Part shown: one piece after another, positions 43,480 to 43,512 of the stretch
Layout: each line of letters starts with the position of its first letter
Position numbering within the stretch: the stretch's first letter is position 1
Source: Streptomyces phyllanthi
GTDB taxonomy: Bacteria > Actinomycetota > Actinomycetes > Streptomycetales > Streptomycetaceae
Reading direction: 5' to 3'
Length of the DNA stretch: 43,512 nt
NCBI RefSeq assembly: GCF_009377205.1
Contig: NZ_VJZE01000022.1
Coordinates: 1-43,512, forward strand
Notes under the pieces: model-generated
Databases searched by the model: none
What the model was told of the DNA's origin: nothing
What the model saw: the letters and a program-made list of their open reading frames with translations, nothing else
Made by a program: the position numbers and the translations under genes

Positions 43480-43512
43480 GGAGCCTCCCAGGCAGGGGGG
43501 TGAGGGGGGGAT

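Noticed and set aside
1..43512. CRISPR arrays, tRNA/rRNA genes, restriction or toxin-antitoxin systems.
   Set aside because: No regularly spaced repeats, no cloverleaf or rRNA-like stretches, and no recognisable defence genes. The HNH protein is a secreted single gene without partners.

Overview
The window is about 43.5 kb of very GC-rich DNA with the codon bias, GTG starts and gene families of a filamentous actinomycete, most likely Streptomyces or a close relative. Two things support this: a Streptomyces-type short dispersed inverted repeat inside kdpA, and an ion-homeostasis, hypoxia and stress gene set familiar from Streptomyces chromosome arms. The assignment comes from recognising families by eye; no search was run. 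I see no tRNA, rRNA or CRISPR array.

Left part (1-15957) is an accessory, heavily rearranged zone. It starts with a DUF1015 gene, an IS3 OrfA stub and a secreted HNH nuclease. A CorA stub and a CorC/HlyC stub follow, fused head to head. Next comes the 5' part of a CNNM/CBS 'hemolysin' gene. Its 3' part reappears about 12 kb away (15289-15957), so the gene appears to have been opened and filled with mobile DNA. The filling holds Tn3-family remnants near both sides (3485-3620 and 12538-12828), an IS21 element whose istA core is replaced by part of a tyrosine recombinase, and an ISL3 element with long inverted repeats, a frameshifted transposase and a passenger gene. It also holds a WYL regulator/VOC pair, a TetR/DUF6069 operon with two palindromic operators, an MFS exporter behind a promoter and terminator-like attenuator, and a frameshifted tyrosine integrase.

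Middle part (16253-28343) is a stress and membrane region with many eroded genes. It has a PucR-type regulator, a decayed YqiJ/flotillin/giant-ATPase cluster, a small zinc-ribbon protein, an intact M50 site-2 protease with CBS domains, and a TrkA/RCK-type channel-like protein. Two membrane proteins of unknown function follow, then a CBS stub, a 5'-truncated NhaA, a TrkH tail and a frameshifted TrkA. A palindromic motif (CAYTGCC-N7-GGCAR) recurs in three intergenic regions here.

Right part (28487-43512) is mostly intact. It has the complete high-affinity potassium uptake operon (small peptide, kdpF, kdpA, kdpB, kdpC, a coupling ORF, kdpE, kdpD), a cytochrome oxidase subunit I with a small membrane partner, and remnants of an alpha/beta hydrolase and an SDR enzyme. 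It ends with oleate hydratase and an operon of flavohemoglobin (NO dioxygenase) and a ribosome-hibernation-like protein. Potassium uptake, an extra terminal oxidase, NO detoxification, membrane fatty-acid hydration and ribosome hibernation together suggest adaptation to low oxygen, envelope stress or dormancy.
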